From DASWOJ01 sp964250755 (GTDB taxonomy: Bacteria > Pseudomonadota > Alphaproteobacteria > Acetobacterales > Acetobacteraceae), in assembly GCA_964250755.1 (NCBI GenBank), contig CAXUHB010000001.1:124001-188000 (forward strand): a stretch of DNA of 64,000 bases. The letters are read 5' to 3'. The position numbers and the translations under genes are program-made. The notes under the pieces are model-generated. The model had not been told where the DNA came from, ran no database searches, and saw only the letters and a program-made list of their open reading frames with translations. Of this stretch, positions 25,316 to 33,513 are shown piece after piece; positions within the stretch are counted from its first letter, which is position 1, and each line of letters begins with the position of its first letter.

Positions 25316-26445
25316 GCCCGCAGCGGCTTCCAGCTCACGGTGATGCCGAACAGCATCCGCAGCCCGACGCGCAGGGCGCGGCGGTTGCTGACATTGCCGC
25401 CCTTGCTGACGCCGACGCGCGGGTGGAAGGTGATCGGGCACTCCACCACGTCGCAGCCCTGGCCCAGGGCGGCGTCCAGGAAGTGGGCGTTGAACTCCAG
25501 GTTCACCGCGGGGTCCAGGTGCGGCATCAGGCGGACCAGGGCGTCGCGGCGGCACAGCTTGTACGTGGTGCCGACATCGGTGATGGTGGTGCGGCCGACG
25601 TGCTTCGCCTCCAGCAGCTTCCCCATGAACAGGTTGCCGTAATACATGAAGGTGCTGAGCTGGGTGACGCGGGCGCGCAGGCGCTCCACCGTGCGGGTGC
25701 CGTTCACGATGTCCGCGTGTGGGGCATAGGCCAGCAGCTTGTCCAGGTCGTAGGCGCGGAAGGTCCGGTCGCCTTCGCACAGCACGACCAGCGCGTTGCC
25801 GCAGGCGATGGCCTCCGTGAAGCAGCGGTGGACGCAGCGGCCGTAGCCCTGCAGGGGTTCGTTGACCGCCACCGCCCCGGCCTGCGCCGCGCGCTCCAGC
25901 GTGCGGTCGCGGCTGTTGTTGCTCACGACGATCACCCCGTCCACGAGCGGGTGGGCGCGGAAGTCGGCAACAGCGTCCGCGATCCCGTCCTCGTCGTCGT
26001 AGGCGGTCAGGGCGACGACCAGGCGGGGCGACGCGACGGGATCGTTCCGCACGTCCTGGACCGGGGAGCGCTTGTGTCCGAGAAGCAGGAACAGGTCGGC
26101 CAGGGCAAGCAGCACGCCGGCCATGATGGGAACGCCGCTGTACCAGACGATCCACTCGTTGAGCGGCAGGAGGTAGGTTGCGCCGAGGATGATGCGCGGC
26201 AGGCCCATCAGGACGCCGGCCAGGTACATGGCAAGGCCAAGGCAGATGAGCAGCATGCCATACATGAGCAGGCGCACCCGCGACCCTGCGGCCGGCGCCG
26301 CGAGCGCCGCGCGGTGGCGCGTCCCGTCCGAAGCAACGAGGATCTCAGCCTCCCATTCCGCAGGCGACCGACCCGTACCGGCTTCCTCCACGGTTGCACA
26401 GACAGGAATTGTCGGGTCTTGGTGGAGGGGAGCCGCGGTGGCCAC
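25312..26445 (-). CDS. Family 2 glycosyltransferase with N-terminal membrane helices
   Basis: The domain at about residues 150-377 is a DPM-like GT2: LVVALTAYDDEDGI, VIVVSNNSRDRT, the nucleotide-binding acidic residues in LCEGDRTF, and FNAHFLDAALGQGC. Two or three hydrophobic helices (about 50-120) precede it, the reverse of the usual order. The start is uncertain: GTG at 26445, GTG at 26391 and an ATG before the first helix all fit. It begins within 10 bases of the stop of the amino-acid ABC ATPase gene, so it may share that transcript. Confidence 0.8.
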   Translation of the reverse strand: MATAAPLHQDPTIPVCATVEEAGTGRSPAEWEAEILVASDGTRHRAALAAPAAGSRVRLLMYGMLLICLGLAMYLAGVLMGLPRIILGATYLLPLNEWIVWYSGVPIMAGVLLALADLFLLLGHKRSPVQDVRNDPVASPRLVVALTAYDDEDGIADAVADFRAHPLVDGVIVVSNNSRDRTLERAAQAGAVAVNEPLQGYGRCVHRCFTEAIACGNALVVLCEGDRTFRAYDLDKLLAYAPHADIVNGTRTVERLRARVTQLSTFMYYGNLFMGKLLEAKHVGRTTITDVGTTYKLCRRDALVRLMPHLDPAVNLEFNAHFLDAALGQGCDVVECPITFHPRVGVSKGGNVSNRRALRVGLRMLFGITVSWKPLRA

Positions 26446-26450
26446 TGCCG

Positions 26451-27248
26451 CTAGGCCCCGGTCAGCAGCGATGCGCCGCGGTCCAGGTAGCCCTCCAGGA
26501 ACCCGGCCAGGCGCGGCGGCCAGGGTCGGCGGAACACGTCGGCCGGCGTGCCCTCCAGCCCGATCCGTCCCTCCTCCAGGAACACCAGGTGCTGCGCGAC
26601 CTGGGCGGCGAAGCCGATCTCGTGCGTCACCACCACCATGGTCATGCCCTCCTCCGCCAGGCCGCGCATGACGCGCAGCACCTCCCCGGTCAGCTCGGGG
26701 TCGAGGGAGGAGGTGGGTTCGTCGAACAGCATGATCCGCGGCTCCAGCGCCAGGGCGCGGGCGATGGCGACGCGCTGCTGCTGGCCGCCGGACAGTTGCG
26801 CCGGGTAGTGGCCGGCGCGGTTGGCCAGGTCCACCCGGGCCAGGTTGGCGCGCGCCCGCGCCTCCGCCTCCGCCCGTGGCAGGCGGAGCACCAGGCGCAG
26901 CGCCTCCATCACGTTGCCCAGCGCCGTCATGTGCGGCCACAGGTTGAACTGCTGGAACACCATGCCGATGCCGCGGCGCACCCGCGCCACCTCCGAGTCC
27001 GGGAGCCGCAGCCGCTGGCCGGACGGCCCCGGCGCGAAGCCGAGCGGCTGGCCCAGCACCTCGATCCAGCCGGCGTCGTGCTGCTCCAGGAAAGCCATGC
27101 AGCGCAGCAGGGTACTCTTGCCGGACCCGGACGGACCGATCAGGCAGGTGACCTCGCCCTGGCGGGCGTCCAGGCTGATGCCGTGCAGCACCTGATGCGC
27201 GCCGAACGACTTGCCCACGCCTTGCAGGCGGATGGCGGGCGGGGTCAT
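26451..27248 (-). CDS. Polar amino-acid ABC transporter ATPase
   Basis: The 265-residue ATPase is of the GlnQ/HisP type: Walker A GPSGSGKST, Q-loop MVFQQFNLWPHMTAL, signature LSGGQQQRVAIARAL, Walker B IMLFDEPTSSLD, H-loop VVVTHEIGFA. The ATG at 27248 was chosen over the upstream ATG because homologues begin directly before IRLQGVGKSFG. It follows the two permease genes on the same strand and completes one importer with the binding protein at 28934-29773. Confidence 0.93.
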   Translation of the reverse strand: MTPPAIRLQGVGKSFGAHQVLHGISLDARQGEVTCLIGPSGSGKSTLLRCMAFLEQHDAGWIEVLGQPLGFAPGPSGQRLRLPDSEVARVRRGIGMVFQQFNLWPHMTALGNVMEALRLVLRLPRAEAEARARANLARVDLANRAGHYPAQLSGGQQQRVAIARALALEPRIMLFDEPTSSLDPELTGEVLRVMRGLAEEGMTMVVVTHEIGFAAQVAQHLVFLEEGRIGLEGTPADVFRRPWPPRLAGFLEGYLDRGASLLTGA

Positions 27249-27287
27249 GCGGGCCACCTCATGCCGGGTTTCCCATGCCAGGCTCAC

Positions 27288-27944
27288 TCATGCCAGGCGC
27301 ACCGGGGCCATACGCCGTTCCAGCGCCCGTCCGGCGGCTCCGGTCGCTTCCGTCAAGGCCCAGTAGGTGACGGCGAGCAGGAAGGCGGCCTCGGTGAAGG
27401 CGAAGTTGCTGCTGCCGATGCCGGTGATGACCATCGTCAGCTCGGGCACGGTGATGATGGACAGGACGGCGGTTTCCTTCATCAGCACGACGGCGAGGTT
27501 GACGGCGGCGGGCAGGACCAGGAGCGCCATCTCGGGCAGCAGGATGCGGCGGAGCGTCTGCGCCGGGGTCAGACCGGCCATGGTGGCGGCCTCCACGTGG
27601 CCGCGCGGCACGGCCAGGAAGCCGCCGCGCATGACCTCGGCGTAGTAGGCGCCGCCATAGACGGCCAGGCCCAGCAGCCCTGCCGCCGCGGCGTCCAGGT
27701 CCAGGCCGATCAGCGGGCCGCCGTAGTAGAGCAGGAACAGCTGCACCAGGAACGGCGTGCCGCGAACCGCCGCCAGCACCAGGCCCAGCCCGGCATCCAG
27801 CGCCCGCCCGCCGTATTGCCGGCCCAGCGCAAGCAGCAGCCCGAGCGCGGCGGCCAAGGCCAGGCCGGGCAGCCACATCAGCATCGTGACGCCGAACCCG
27901 GCGGCGACCGACGGCAGGGAGTCCAGCAGCAGGTGCAGGTTCAC
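27288..27944 (-). CDS. Amino-acid ABC transporter permease (second subunit)
   Basis: The 218-residue HisMQ-type permease has the expected helices, the GTPFLVQLFLLYYGGP segment and the EAA loop VPRGHVEAATMAGLTPAQTLRRI. It starts with the GTG at 27944, overlapping the stop of the first permease by four bases (GTGA). It should pair with that protein as a heterodimer in the inner membrane. Confidence 0.9.
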   Translation of the reverse strand: MNLHLLLDSLPSVAAGFGVTMLMWLPGLALAAALGLLLALGRQYGGRALDAGLGLVLAAVRGTPFLVQLFLLYYGGPLIGLDLDAAAAGLLGLAVYGGAYYAEVMRGGFLAVPRGHVEAATMAGLTPAQTLRRILLPEMALLVLPAAVNLAVVLMKETAVLSIITVPELTMVITGIGSSNFAFTEAAFLLAVTYWALTEATGAAGRALERRMAPVRLA

Positions 27945-28579
27945 CGCGCCACCCGCATCCCGCGCCCCAGCAGCCCGCCGCCGCCGATCAGCACGGCGTT
28001 CAGCACGAGATACAGCGCGCCCGCGGTGGCGAACGCCTCGATGGGGCGGTAGGTGCTGGAGGCGATGTTCTGCGCGGTGCGGGTGAGGTCGGCGATGCCC
28101 ACGACGGACACCAGGGACGACGCCTTCAGGATCAGCACGGCCTCGTTCACGACGGAGGGCAGGGTCAGCCGCAGCGCCAGCGGCAGGCGGATGCGGAGCA
28201 GGATCATGGCGGGGGACAGGCCGACCATCTGCCCGGCCTCGACCAGGCCCGGCGGCACCGCCAGGAAGCCGCCGCGCAGTATTTCCGCCTGGTAGGCCGC
28301 GGTGCAGAGCGTGAGGCCGACGAGGGCCGCGACGGTGCCGGGCACGTTGATGCCCAGGGCAGGGAGCAGGTTGTAGATGAGCAGAAGCTGCACCAGCAGC
28401 GGGACTCCGCGGAAGAAGCTGACATAGACGGCGCCAGCCGCCCGCAGCGGGCGGGACCGGGCAAGCTGCGCGGCGCAGACGAGCGCACCGACGGCGAAGC
28501 CGAGCAGGACGGAGACGGTGCTGAGGGCCGCCGTGATGAGGGCGCCGTCCAGCAGGAGGGTGAAGAGGGTGGCGTTCAA
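27941..28579 (-). CDS. Amino-acid ABC transporter permease (first subunit)
   Basis: The 212-residue HisMQ-type permease has FFRGVPLLVQLLLIYNLLP and the EAA loop VPPGLVEAGQMVGLSPAMILLRIRLP. The only suitable start is TTG at 28577-28579, and no clear ribosome site precedes it. The upstream sequence is a palindromic repeat broken by the scaffold gap, so a small assembly error at the 5' end cannot be excluded. Confidence 0.85.
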   Translation of the reverse strand: MNATLFTLLLDGALITAALSTVSVLLGFAVGALVCAAQLARSRPLRAAGAVYVSFFRGVPLLVQLLLIYNLLPALGINVPGTVAALVGLTLCTAAYQAEILRGGFLAVPPGLVEAGQMVGLSPAMILLRIRLPLALRLTLPSVVNEAVLILKASSLVSVVGIADLTRTAQNIASSTYRPIEAFATAGALYLVLNAVLIGGGGLLGRGMRVAR

Positions 28580-28636
28580 GCGGGGCGGTGCGAAAAGGAG
28601 GAAGTGGATTGCTGCTCCCTCTCCCTCCGGGAGAGG

Positions 28637-28736
28637 NNNNNNNNNNNNNNNNNNNNNNNNNNNNNNNNNNNNNNNNNNNNNNNNNNNNNNNNNNNNNNNN
28701 NNNNNNNNNNNNNNNNNNNNNNNNNNNNNNNNNNNN
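28637..28736. other. 100-N scaffold gap with identical 55-bp flanks
   Basis: Exactly 100 unknown bases. The 55 bases before it (28582-28636) are identical to the 55 bases after it (28737-28791). This pattern is expected when two contigs share an assembly overlap that was not merged, so the real sequence may have no gap and only one copy. Confidence 0.95.
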
Positions 28737-28768
28737 GGGGCGGTGCGAAAAGGAGGAAGTGGATTGCT

Positions 28769-28917
28769 GCTCCCTCTCCCTCCGGGAGAGGGCCGGGGTG
28801 AGGGAGGAACCGTCAGCACCAAACTTGCCGGCGTCGGACCAGGCCGGGTCCGATCCAGGCTGACGCCGGTCCGTGCGGCCTCCCTCACCCCGGCCCTCTC
28901 CCGGAGGGAGAGGAAGC
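28769..28917. repeat. Palindromic intergenic repeat, copy A
   Basis: Two nearly identical inverted arms of about 37 bases (28769-28805 and 28881-28917), each itself a hairpin with core CCCTCTCCCTCCGGGAGAGG followed by GCCGGGGTGAGGGA, enclose about 75 bases. A related pair occurs at 31431-31590. It lies between the amino-acid binding protein and its permease, where it may set the high binding-protein to permease ratio usual for such operons. Confidence 0.8.
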
Positions 28918-28933
28918 AGGCAGCGCACCTTTT

Positions 28934-29773
28934 CTAGACCGTCGGCGTCGGCGCGCGGTCGGGGAGGTCGAAGGTTGTCTTGAACCACTTCTGCTGCAGC
29001 GCGGCCAGGCGCCCATCCGCCTTCACCTTCAGCAGCGCCGCGTCGAAGGCGTCCATCAGGCCGGCATAGGACGGGTCCTTGCGCCCGATGTAGCCGAAGT
29101 AGCTTTTCTCCCCGAACGGCGTCGGCACCAGCGCGAAGGTGTCGGGCCGCTGCGCCGCGACATAGGCGATGTTGGGCAGGGAGTTCGCCACCCCCACGAT
29201 CCGCCCCGCCGCCAGGTCGGCGTAGGCCTGGCTGAAGTCCACGTATTCCCGCACCTGCGCCGGGGGCGTCAGCTTCTCGCCAAACGCCTTCAACTGCGCC
29301 AGCTGCGCCGTCGCCTTGCCCGATCCCACGGCCTTGCCGGCGATGTCCTCGGGCTTCATCAGCGTGGTGTCCCCGGCCTTCTTGAGGATGGCGCAGGTGG
29401 CGTCGGCGACGGGGGGCGAGAAGCGGTAGCGCTCGCTGCGGGCCTTGGTGATCGTGGCGGGGCCGGCGACCATGTCGAACTTGCCGGCGTCCAGGCCGGG
29501 CAGCACGCTCTCCCAGGGCAGGGCCACGAACTCGATGCGGACACCCATTTCCTTCGCGACCTCGGCCAGCAGGTCGTAGTTCAGGCCGGCGGGCTTGCCG
29601 TTATCCAGGAAGTCGAAGGGGGCGAACTGCGTCTCGGTCCCTGCGCGCAGCACGCCGGCGGCCTTGACCTTGGCCAGCACGTCCGTGTCCTGGGCGCGGG
29701 CGGCGCTGCCCAAGGCACCGGCCGCAGCGGTTGCGGCGATGGCGAGCACATCGCGGCGCTTGATCCCAGCCAT
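28934..29773 (-). CDS. Periplasmic amino-acid-binding protein, possible Tat substrate
   Basis: The 279-residue product is a type II binding protein (SBP_bac_3): VLRAGTETQFAPFDFLDNGK, WESVLPGLDAGKFDMVAGPATIT, ERYRFSPP and a C-terminal QQKWFKTTF. The N-terminus MAGIKRRDVLAIAATAAAG carries a twin-arginine-like motif before the hydrophobic core, so export may go through Tat. The ATG at 29773 follows GGAGG. It heads the leftward ABC operon of two permeases and an ATPase. The ligand is not determined; polar or basic amino acids are usual. Confidence 0.92.
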   Translation of the reverse strand: MAGIKRRDVLAIAATAAAGALGSAARAQDTDVLAKVKAAGVLRAGTETQFAPFDFLDNGKPAGLNYDLLAEVAKEMGVRIEFVALPWESVLPGLDAGKFDMVAGPATITKARSERYRFSPPVADATCAILKKAGDTTLMKPEDIAGKAVGSGKATAQLAQLKAFGEKLTPPAQVREYVDFSQAYADLAAGRIVGVANSLPNIAYVAAQRPDTFALVPTPFGEKSYFGYIGRKDPSYAGLMDAFDAALLKVKADGRLAALQQKWFKTTFDLPDRAPTPTV

Positions 29774-29846
29774 GTCAGGTCCTCCGTTGTTTGATCCCCG
29801 CAACCTTGCAAGCCCTGCGCCACCCTGGCAAGGCGCGCGAGGGGGA

Positions 29847-31379
29847 TCAGCATACTCCGGGCAGCGGCACAGGGGCCACGGCCGGCGCCACTACGCCGTC
29901 CTGGACCAGCGCGGTGGCGGCCAGCAGGTCCGGGTGCATGTAGCGGTCGTCTTCCAGCCGCGGCGCCACGGCGCGCACGGCGGCGCGCACCCGCTCCAGC
30001 GCCGGGCTGCTGCGGAGCGGCTGGTGGAAGTCGCAGCCCTGGGCGGCGGCCAGCAGCTCGATTCCCAGGATGGCGGCCAGGTTGTCCGCCATCGGCAGCA
30101 AGCGGCGGGCGGCGTGGGCGGCCATGCTCACATGATCCTCCTGGTTGGCGGAGGTGGGGATGCTGTCCACGCTGGCCGGGGCGGCGCGGGTCTTGTTCTC
30201 GGCCACCAGGGCGGCTGCGGTGACCTGCGGCAGCATGAAGCCGCTGTTCAGGCCGGGGCGCGGCGTCAGGAAGGCGGGCAGGCGGGACAGCGCGGGGTCT
30301 ATCAGCATGGCGATCCGGCGCTCGGCGATGGAGCCGATCTCGCATAGGCCTAGCGCGATCATGTCGGCGGCGAAGGCGACGGACTGGGCGTGGAAGTTGC
30401 CGCCGGACAGGGCCTCTCCGGTTTCGGGGAAGATCAGCGGGTTGTCGGAGACGCCGTTGGCCTCGGTCTCCAGCGTGCGGGCGGCCTGGCGCAGCAGGTC
30501 CAGCACGGCGCCCATCACCTGCGGCTGGCAGCGAAGGCAGTAGGGGTCCTGCACGCGGTCATCGCCCTGCAGGTGGGACTGGCGGATGGCGCTGCCGGCC
30601 AGCAAGGCGCGCAGCGCCGCCGCGGCCTCGATCCCGCCGGGGTGACGGCGCAGGGCGTGGATGCGCGGGTCGAAGGGCGTGTCGGAGCCGCGGGCGGCGT
30701 CCACGGACAAGGCGCCCGCGACCAGGCCGGCCTGCAGCAGCCGCTCCGCCGCGAACAGCCCGGCAAGTGCGTAGGCCGTGCTGAACTGCGTGCCGTTCAG
30801 CAGGGCCAGACCCTCCTTGGGGCCGAGGGCTGCGGGTTGGAGGCTGGCCTGGCGGAGCGCGTCGGCTGCGGGCATCCGCACGCCGTCCAGCAGGGCGTCG
30901 CCCACGCCGATCATAGCGCAGGCCATGTGCGCCAGCGGGGCGAGGTCGCCGGATGCGCCGACCGACCCCTGGCCCGGCACGACGGGCACGACGCCGCGGG
31001 CCAGCATGTCCTGCAGCAAGGCCAGCGTTGCTGGCTGCACGCCGGATGCGCCCTGGCCGAGGTTGGCCAGCTTGAGCGCCATCATCAGCCGGGCGACGGG
31101 GGTGGGCATCGGGTCGCCGACGCCCGCGGCGTGGGACAGCACGATGTTGCGCTGCAGTGCCTGCAGGTCGGCGGTGGGGATGCCGATGTGAGCCAGGCGG
31201 CCGAAGCCGGTGTTGATGCCATAGACCGGGGCGCCGCGGGCCAGGATGGCAGCCACGGCGTCCGCCGCATGCTGGATGCCGGGTTGGCACGCCGGGTCCA
31301 GCAAGGCCCCATCGCCGGCCAGGATGGCGCGCCATGATGCGAGGGGGACGGCGCCGGGCAGCAGGGTTTGGGTCGGCAT
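29847..31379 (-). CDS. hutH: Histidine ammonia-lyase
   Basis: This 510-residue enzyme starts histidine degradation by forming urocanate and ammonia. The self-made MIO cofactor comes from the Ala-Ser-Gly in GSVGASGDLAPLAHM. Other family marks are YGINTGFGRLAH, LSHAAGVGDPM, SDNPLIFPETGEALSGGNFHAQ and TSANQEDHVSM. The ATG at 31379 was preferred to the longer reading, which enters repeat copy B. It lies 73 bases after the amino-acid importer on the same strand, which makes histidine a reasonable but untested ligand of that importer. Confidence 0.95.
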   Translation of the reverse strand: MPTQTLLPGAVPLASWRAILAGDGALLDPACQPGIQHAADAVAAILARGAPVYGINTGFGRLAHIGIPTADLQALQRNIVLSHAAGVGDPMPTPVARLMMALKLANLGQGASGVQPATLALLQDMLARGVVPVVPGQGSVGASGDLAPLAHMACAMIGVGDALLDGVRMPAADALRQASLQPAALGPKEGLALLNGTQFSTAYALAGLFAAERLLQAGLVAGALSVDAARGSDTPFDPRIHALRRHPGGIEAAAALRALLAGSAIRQSHLQGDDRVQDPYCLRCQPQVMGAVLDLLRQAARTLETEANGVSDNPLIFPETGEALSGGNFHAQSVAFAADMIALGLCEIGSIAERRIAMLIDPALSRLPAFLTPRPGLNSGFMLPQVTAAALVAENKTRAAPASVDSIPTSANQEDHVSMAAHAARRLLPMADNLAAILGIELLAAAQGCDFHQPLRSSPALERVRAAVRAVAPRLEDDRYMHPDLLAATALVQDGVVAPAVAPVPLPGVC

Positions 31380-31430
31380 GGGCGGGAGTGTCCGGTGCGG
31401 CGGGCGCTGGTGTCCAGTGATGGTTGGCTT

Positions 31431-31590
31431 GCTTCTCCCTCTCCCCCCGGGAGAGGGCTGGGGTGAGGAAGGCCGCACGGGCCGCCCTGTCCCTGTGCGG
31501 CACGCCGTCCTTGGTCACCCGGCATGGCGCTGCTGGACTTCCCTCACCCCGACCGTAAACTGCTTCGCAGTTTGACCCCGGAGGGAGAGG
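31431..31590. repeat. Palindromic intergenic repeat, copy B
   Basis: The left arm (31431-31468, CTCCCTCTCCCCCCGGGAGAGG then GCTGGGGTGAGG, here split for length) is partly repeated in inverse at 31541-31590. In the right arm the middle is replaced by another hairpin, AAACTGC-TTC-GCAGTTT at 31558-31574. Both copies A and B share GGTGAGG(G/A)AGGCCGCACGG next to an arm. It fills most of the 306-base gap between hutH and livH. Confidence 0.7.
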
Positions 31591-31685
31591 GGGAAGGAGC
31601 AGAGGCTTCCGCCCGGCGTCACCCGGCGCTAAGAAGCCTGACCTGCCGTGCCCGTGCGCGGCCCATCAAGGATAATCACCCCGCG

Positions 31686-32567
31686 ATGCTGGCGCAGCAG
31701 CTTGTCAACGGCGTCCTGCTCGGCGCCACCTATGCCCTGTTCGCGCTGGGGTTCACGCTGATGTTCGGCGTGCTGCGGGTCATCAACCTGACCTATGGGT
31801 TCTACTTCTCCGCCGGGGCGTTGGTGGCGCTGTGGTTGGCGCGGGCGGGGGGGTGGCCGGTGTGGGCGGCGCTGCCGGCGGCGGCGGCGGCGTCCGGGGT
31901 GCTTGCGGTCGGGCTGGATTGGCTGCTGCTCAGCCGGCTCCGGCGCATCCAAGCGCCGGAGCTGTCGTCGCTGATGGTGACGCTGGGCGGAGTGCTGGCG
32001 CTGTATTCGGCGCTGACGGCGTGGCTGGGTCCGGACATCAGGCGGCTGCCGGCGGATGCGATCAGCGGCGACGCCTTCGTGGTGGGCGACGTGCGCGTGA
32101 CGGCGGCGCAACTGCTGATTCTGGGCGCGACGGCGCTGCTGGTGGGGGCGCTGCTGCTGCTGATGCAGGGCACCCGGCTGGGCCTGGCGATCCGCGCGAT
32201 GGCGGAGAAGCCGGATGCGGCGCAGCTGATGGGCATCAACACCGGGCGGGCGGCGGCGCTGGTGTCGTTCATCTCCGGGGCGCTGGCCGGGGCGGGAGGG
32301 GTGCTGATCGGGCTGAACTTCAATGCGATCCACCCGTACATGGGGGAGCAGATGATGCTGCGCGGGTTCGTGGTCATCATCGTGGGCGGCTTGGGCGACA
32401 TACGCGGGGCGCTGCTGGCCGGGCTGGCGCTGGGGATCATCGAGGTGCTGACGGCGGGGTTCGTGTCGTCGTCGCTGAAGGAGGCGGTGGCGTTCCTGAT
32501 CCTGGTGGCGGTGCTGTGGACGCGGCCGGCGGGGCTGTTCGGGCGGGCCGTGGTGCGGCGCGCATGA
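31686..32567 (+). CDS. livH: Branched-chain amino-acid-type ABC permease LivH
   Basis: The 293-residue inner-membrane protein has the LivH pattern: GVLLGATYALFALGFTLMFGVLRVINL at its start (two blocks), IRAMAEKPDAAQLMGIN in the EAA-like loop and GFVVIIVGGLGDIRGAL near the end. The ATG at 31686 gives the normal start; the long upstream extension runs into repeat B. It overlaps livM by ATGA. HAAT-family transporters carry branched-chain amino acids but also urea, amides and ureides. Confidence 0.92.
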   Translation: MLAQQLVNGVLLGATYALFALGFTLMFGVLRVINLTYGFYFSAGALVALWLARAGGWPVWAALPAAAAASGVLAVGLDWLLLSRLRRIQAPELSSLMVTLGGVLALYSALTAWLGPDIRRLPADAISGDAFVVGDVRVTAAQLLILGATALLVGALLLLMQGTRLGLAIRAMAEKPDAAQLMGINTGRAAALVSFISGALAGAGGVLIGLNFNAIHPYMGEQMMLRGFVVIIVGGLGDIRGALLAGLALGIIEVLTAGFVSSSLKEAVAFLILVAVLWTRPAGLFGRAVVRRA

Positions 32568-33409
32568 TCCCGCCCTGGCTCGACGACTTCCTATTCGCCT
32601 ACCAGAACGTCATCCACGCCCTGGGCGTGAACGGGCTGCTGGCGCTGTCCATGTATGTCGTGCTGGCAGTCGGGCAGCTTTCGCTGGGGCAGGCGGCGTT
32701 CATGGGGTTGGGGGCGTATTCCTCGGCGCTCATGACGCTCAAGCTCAAACTGCCGTTCCTGATGGTCCTGCCGCTGTCCGTGGTGGTGCCGGTGCTGTTC
32801 GCGCTGGCCATCGGGGTGCCGACGCTGCGGCTGGCGGGGGTCTATCTCGCCATCGCCACCATCGGGCTGGGGGAGGTGCTGCGGGCGGTTTATCTCAACG
32901 TGGACCTGTTCGGCGGCGCGCTGGGGCTATCCGGCATTCCGGAGCGGGGGGAGACCTGGATGATCTACGGGCTGCTCGCGCTTGCGGTGCTGGCGCTATG
33001 GATGGTCGGACGCAGCGGGGTCGGCCGGGCGATGGAGGCGATGCGGGAGGACGAGACCGTGGCGCAGGCGATGGGCGTGCCGGTGCGGCGCTACAAGATG
33101 GGCGCGTTGCTGGCGTCGGCCGTGCTGGCCGGGCTGGCCGGGTGCCTGTCCGCGCATGTCAGCAGCTTCATCGGCCCGAACGAGTATGGGTTCGAGCCGG
33201 CGGTGACGATCCTGTCCTACGTGCTGCTGGGGGGATTGGGCACGCCGATGGCGCCGGTGCTGGGCGCCTGGGTGCTGACCCTGCTGCCGGAGCTGCTGCG
33301 GGGGTTCTCCGACATACGGCTGGTGCTGAACGGCGTCATCATCGTGCTGGCGGTGCTGTTCCTGCCCGGCGGGCTGCTGCCGATCCGGATGAAGCGGCGG
33401 GCGGCATGA
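32564..33409 (+). CDS. livM: Branched-chain amino-acid-type ABC permease LivM
   Basis: The 281-residue permease has LSLGQAAFMGLGAYSSAL, LRLAGVYLAIATIGLGEVLR, AMREDETVAQAMGVPVRRYK in the coupling loop and LGGLGTPMAPVLGA. It pairs with LivH. The ATG overlaps the livH stop (ATGA), and its own stop overlaps the ATG of a small 35-codon frame. Confidence 0.92.
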   Translation: MIPPWLDDFLFAYQNVIHALGVNGLLALSMYVVLAVGQLSLGQAAFMGLGAYSSALMTLKLKLPFLMVLPLSVVVPVLFALAIGVPTLRLAGVYLAIATIGLGEVLRAVYLNVDLFGGALGLSGIPERGETWMIYGLLALAVLALWMVGRSGVGRAMEAMREDETVAQAMGVPVRRYKMGALLASAVLAGLAGCLSAHVSSFIGPNEYGFEPAVTILSYVLLGGLGTPMAPVLGAWVLTLLPELLRGFSDIRLVLNGVIIVLAVLFLPGGLLPIRMKRRAA

Positions 33410-33513
33410 TGGAGTGCGACTACATTTGCCCGGCGTGCCGCGGCACAGCACACTCGGGTTCGGCGCAGCCCTTGCCGCCCCTGGATCGGCGCGCCGCAAG
33501 CGGCCCGCAATGA
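33406..33513 (+). CDS. Possible 35-aa ORF between livM and livG
   Basis: An ATG at 33406 overlaps the livM stop (ATGA), and the frame ends with a TGA at 33511-33513 that overlaps the livG ATG (again ATGA). The product starts MMECDYICPACRGTAH, with three cysteines in C-x3-C-x2-C spacing and a nearby His, and ends in a Pro/Arg-rich tail. Bridging both neighbours by four-base overlaps suggests it keeps ribosomes moving from livM to livG. A real small metal-binding protein is possible. Chance cannot be ruled out for such a short frame. Confidence 0.35.
   Translation: MMECDYICPACRGTAHSGSAQPLPPLDRRAASGPQ

Noticed and set aside
28604..28937. Open frames running through the 100-N gap
   Set aside because: They depend on unknown bases and on the duplicated palindromic repeat; none has coding character.
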